This document shows, piece after piece, positions 62,201 to 64,000 of a stretch of DNA of 64,000 bases; the stretch's first letter is position 1; each line of letters opens with the position of its first letter. The position numbers and the translations under genes are program-made. This DNA is from Alistipes muris. GTDB taxonomy: Bacteria > Bacteroidota > Bacteroidia > Bacteroidales > Rikenellaceae. The DNA lies in assembly GCF_943193205.1 (NCBI RefSeq), contig NZ_CALPDD010000009.1, positions 1 through 64,000 of the forward strand, in the 5' to 3' direction. The notes under the pieces are model-generated. The model did not search any database and had not been told where the DNA came from. It saw only the letters and a list, made by a program, of their open reading frames with translations.

Positions 62201-62488
62201 TTGGAGCGTCACATAGCTGTCGTCATAGCCGATGAAGCTCACCCGGAGCTGCTTGGCCGAGGCCGGGACTTCGATCCGGAACTTGCCGTTCAGGTCGGTA
62301 CTCACACCGAGCGTCGTCCCTTCCACCACGACCGATGCGGCCAGCACGGGCCCCATGGAATCCTTGACGGTGCCGGTGACGGTCCGGCTTTGGGCCGAAG
62401 CGCTCCCTGCCGCCAAAGAAACGAACGCCAAAACGAGCGCCAAGCGTAGTGCCGCCGTCTTGGTGAAAGAGTAGAATTTCTCTGTCAT
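59252..62488 (-). CDS. SusC/RagA family TonB-linked outer-membrane transporter
   Basis: This 1078-residue transporter has a signal peptide (ALVLAFVSLAAGSASAQ), an N-terminal carboxypeptidase-regulatory-like domain (TVTGTVKDSMGPVLAASVVV, VSFIGYDDSYVTL), the SusC signature VVVGYATVKRRDVVGSVS, the plug (MPVASVSEAMSGRMAGVQVT, RGTGSITQDSSPLYIVDGFP, YGSRGANGVIIVTTK) and a barrel ending VFGLNLSF. It imports glycan fragments using TonB energy together with the SusD protein. The substrate is probably a pectin fragment. Direct repeats at 62521-62539 and 62586-62603 lie in its promoter region. Confidence 0.97.
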   Translation of the reverse strand: MTEKFYSFTKTAALRLALVLAFVSLAAGSASAQSRTVTGTVKDSMGPVLAASVVVEGTTLGVSTDLNGKFRIEVPASAKQLRVSFIGYDDSYVTLQPSQTDYEVTLSESSNQLDDVVVVGYATVKRRDVVGSVSSINSEALTQMPVASVSEAMSGRMAGVQVTATEGDPDADVRIRVRGTGSITQDSSPLYIVDGFPVESISDIPASDIQSIDVLKDAFSTAIYGSRGANGVIIVTTKSGESGRITVNYNIYGGVKNMANKDALVPQNTYDFVRTQYEYSVLKGNTKSYYTPNYGTWEDMDLYRNMPANDWVEQVFGRTGTVFDHNLSVSGNGDKYKWTASYSHHDEKTIMIGSDYKRNNLSFKGQFKPVKRVSIDVNVRYSDVHVTGSGANGLNDRGSQSGNSRLKNAIVYSPIPRYAAIIEEDNPDDYSNYVHPIQAVRENDSRYNRTTWNANAAFQWEIIDNLRLRIEAGLDDYKQVKDRFYGISSYASRYASAGYQNKPLAEWEGIYRDKIRNTNTLQYDFKKLLPKDHNLNLLVGMEYLRTSQNTMNTVVEGLPDFFDSNMAWKFMASGEHPLSVANKYANDDILFSFFGRANYDYKGKYMVSATMRADGSSKFAKGNQWGYFPSVAASWRLSGEEWLKNATWIDNLKIRYSFGTAGNNNIPSGQTQTLFSASQTSWISQGSVIWSNGTTMSNPDLKWETTYSHNIGIDFGFWNSRLTGSVELYQSNTKDLLIKFPVTGGYSEQYRNLGEVQNRGIEVTLGAALVRKEKWGINFDANISFNKNEVVDLGGLDQITASAGMFSTEIGYDYIVKKGRPLGDIYGYVNQGMYTVDDFDYDGKTWTLKEGIASSEDILGKDYGLRPGAPRLAKVSDDDPTKITTNDITRIGNTQPLFTGGFSLTAYAYGFDVAANFTYSYGNEIYNANKIEFSTTKTTQGQNVLNTMAPSNRWTNIDWATGELVNDPALLAQMNAGKTMWTPYSTKRVAQSWAIEDGSFLRLASLTIGYTVPEHLTRKIRLTRVRVYATGTNLFCLTPYTGYDPEVDTRRATPLTPGVDYSAFPKSRSWVFGLNLSF

Positions 62489-62520
62489 AGTCAGAAGTTT
62501 TTAGTTAGAGTTTTGGGAAA

Positions 62521-62539
62521 TTTTTATCAATTCGTCGGG
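62521..62539. repeat. Direct repeat in the susC upstream region, copy 1
   Basis: TTTATCAATTCGTCGGG resembles TTTATCAATTGTCTGG at 62586-62603. It lies between a poor -7 match (TAATTTCG at 62550-62557, minus) and the susC ATG. Confidence 0.45.
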
Positions 62540-62585
62540 TTTCGGTTAACGAAATTAAGGATTCCGGTTCCGGCGGGCAGGTAAA

Positions 62586-62603
62586 TTTTATCAATTGTCT
62601 GGT
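62586..62603. repeat. Direct repeat in the susC upstream region, copy 2
   Basis: TTTATCAATTGTCTGG, 65 bp from copy 1. It lies roughly 30-45 bp upstream of the proposed -7 motif and so could be an activator site. Confidence 0.45.
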
Positions 62604-62723
62604 AGATTTTGTCAGCCCTGCCATGACAGACGGATACTCCGTCGGCCGGACAGAGTAGCCGGACGGTGCGTATCTCGTTCGTTTTTAGCCCTTAACTTCG
62701 TTTCGGCGGCTAAAAACAGGCCG

Positions 62724-62768
62724 CGGCATCGGTAAAGACATTTATTTAATTTGTCTTTGCCGATGCCG
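62724..62768 (-). terminator. Intrinsic terminator after the pectate lyase gene
   Basis: A 17-bp stem with one wobble pair (62724-62740 with 62752-62768) and an 11-nt AT loop, 10 bp after the stop. The minus strand then reads TGTTTTTAG. Confidence 0.85.
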
Positions 62769-62778
62769 GCCCCGGTTC

Positions 62779-64000
62779 TTACTTGATTTCGGCGTAGGTG
62801 CCTGTCGCAGTCTGCGCTTTGGTGATGTCTTTCACCAGGTAGTGGAGGTAGATTTCCAGATTGGTGTAGAGACCTTGCGGGTCGAGCGTCTTTTCGTTGC
62901 CGTCGGCCTTGTTGTCGCTGTCCAGACCGAACAGGTCTTCATAGTAGTCCGGTATGCCGTCGCCGTCGGTGTCCTTGATGCGGTCTATCTCTTCTTGGGT
63001 AGCCGTCAGCGTCGGATAGCCTCCCTTGTCGTCGGGCGTGTCGATCAGACCGTACCAGCTTCTCTTCAGTCCGTTGGCGTTGGTCGTCGTTGTGCCTTCG
63101 CCCGAAGTGCCCGTGCCGTTCTTTACGTCGGTCAGTACTCGTGCATCGGCTTCATCCTGCCGGAGCGAAGCACCGCAGTACTGCATCATCAGGTTGAATG
63201 CTTCGTCGGCCGTGTGGGTCGTCACGCTGCAAGCCTTGCCGTCAGCTTCCACCGGGTAGGCGCTGCTGTTGTAGACGAACTGGTTCAGGTCGGTGGAGGC
63301 CGGATGTTTCGTGTTGATGTCCATCGCCTTTTTGTTGTCGGCGGTCAGCGTTTGGCCTTTGGATGCGTCGCCGACGGTGGTGTCGAACTTGTTGTTATTC
63401 TCAAGATAGAGGTGCGGAGCTCCCGTTACGGGCGTTGCCAACCCGTTTCCGTCATAGTAGACGTCCGCGTAGAAGAACCACAGACGCTGGCATGCCTTGC
63501 TTGCGCTTTCTACGCCGTTCTTGTAGCTCGGGCCGGTTCCTTTGTACGAAGCGGGGCCCCATTTGTAGTAGTTGCCGATGTAGTTCATCTTGATGCCTAC
63601 GCCGCCGTATCCCGGGAAGTTGCAGAAGTTGTAGACTACGTTGTTGCGGAAGTCCACCAGACGTTTGTCGGACGTGATGCCTTTCTTCTTGGAGTTCTCG
63701 CGTCCCTGTTCCTGGTCGCCGTATTGTTCCGGGCCGTCGAAACGCGGGTTGCGCGAATCGTGGTGGGCCAGAATGTTGTGGTGGAACGACGCCGGAGCAC
63801 CGCCCCAGATGCCTCCGTAGCCGTGCGAGCCTTTGCCGTGCTTGCCGTTGCGGAGCGATTCGTACATCATGCACCATTGCATGGTCATGTTCTTGTTCAC
63901 ATAGAACGAGGCGCATTCGTCGGTCGACCACGACATCGAGCAGTGGTCGATGATGATGTTCTGCATGTCGCGGGCTCCGATGGCGTCCAGACCGTCGTTC
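62779..64000 (-). CDS. Pectate lyase (PL1-type), 5' end outside window
   Basis: The minus-strand frame is open to the window end (first visible residues NDGLDAIGARDMQN), so the signal peptide and N-terminal part are missing; an internal ATG at 63966 is not the start. The visible 406 residues show the beta-helix core IIIDHCSMSWSTDECASFY, HHDSRNPRFDGPEQYG and FRNNVVYNFCNFPGYGGVG, as in Bacteroidota pectate lyases, which cleave galacturonan by beta-elimination using Ca2+. The C-terminal DTDGDGIPDYYEDLFGLD is a thrombospondin-type Ca2+-binding repeat followed by YTNLEIYLHYLV, usual in this group. Its products suit the GH105 enzyme. Confidence 0.92.
   Translation of the reverse strand, partial: NDGLDAIGARDMQNIIIDHCSMSWSTDECASFYVNKNMTMQWCMMYESLRNGKHGKGSHGYGGIWGGAPASFHHNILAHHDSRNPRFDGPEQYGDQEQGRENSKKKGITSDKRLVDFRNNVVYNFCNFPGYGGVGIKMNYIGNYYKWGPASYKGTGPSYKNGVESASKACQRLWFFYADVYYDGNGLATPVTGAPHLYLENNNKFDTTVGDASKGQTLTADNKKAMDINTKHPASTDLNQFVYNSSAYPVEADGKACSVTTHTADEAFNLMMQYCGASLRQDEADARVLTDVKNGTGTSGEGTTTTNANGLKRSWYGLIDTPDDKGGYPTLTATQEEIDRIKDTDGDGIPDYYEDLFGLDSDNKADGNEKTLDPQGLYTNLEIYLHYLVKDITKAQTATGTYAEIK

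Noticed and set aside
53514..62449. Plus-strand open frames of over 1000 codons opposite the SusCD operon
   Set aside because: They are shadows of SusC and the surface lipoprotein; composition is abnormal for a protein and no motif is seen.

Overview
The window looks like a chromosomal segment of a GC-rich gut Bacteroidales, most likely Alistipes or another Rikenellaceae. This is inferred from SusC/SusD and a hybrid two-component system in a pectin locus, Bacteroidota-type promoters (TAnnTTTG), weak Shine-Dalgarno use, Bacteroidota-only families (DUF4861, DUF3244) and GC-rich codon use. No rRNA, CRISPR array, integrase or intact insertion sequence was seen. One tRNA, tRNA-Ser(GCU), is present.

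Layout. 1-6.9 kb: a 3'-truncated cation:proton antiporter facing a FucP-like MFS transporter, then a small outer-membrane barrel, PhoH, a PepD-type dipeptidase and a lipid kinase. 7-11.2 kb: a lipoprotein, a YjbR-family gene, and a thiamine-uptake operon (TPP riboswitch, TonB receptor, PnuC). 11.3-16.5 kb: a xylose operon transcribed in the order Nudix-type regulator, xylB, xylA, xylE, with two candidate operators upstream of the regulator. 16.7-21.2 kb: ychF, a SIMPL-domain gene, gltX and galM. Three near-identical 18-bp palindromes resembling LacI-family operators sit in the gaps between these operons. 21.5-27 kb: a Pro/Glu-rich protein, rsmI, a DUF389 membrane protein, a lipid A-type acyltransferase and a glycosyltransferase. 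27-37 kb: glnS with an outer-membrane barrel gene, a SpoU-family methyltransferase, panB, guaB, a DUF3795 protein, guaA, a DnaQ-like exonuclease and a second barrel protein. The tRNA follows, next to a repeat- and hairpin-rich stretch.

37.7-64 kb is a pectin utilisation locus. The plus-strand half carries an STN-like/esterase fusion, a DUF4861 protein, a GH28 polygalacturonase, a CE12-CE8 fusion, a 1454-residue hybrid two-component regulator and a GH105 hydrolase. The minus-strand half carries a pectate lyase (5' end off the window), SusC, SusD and a large surface lipoprotein. The likely flow is: lyase, esterases and GH28 cut and de-esterify pectin outside or in the periplasm, SusC/SusD import the fragments, GH105 removes unsaturated ends, and the hybrid regulator senses the products. 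The surface lipoprotein gene carries an in-frame TGA where TGG would restore a Trp-Asp-rich motif.

Between the two halves, at 49.7-53.4 kb and bounded by strong terminators, lies a partly AT-rich three-gene cassette: a membrane TPR protein, a small secreted DUF3244-like Cys-containing protein, and a C39-like/thioredoxin-like membrane protein. This is the best candidate for a poorly described system. Two 9-bp homopolymers, in a barrel-protein signal peptide and in the hybrid regulator, are candidate slippage switches.
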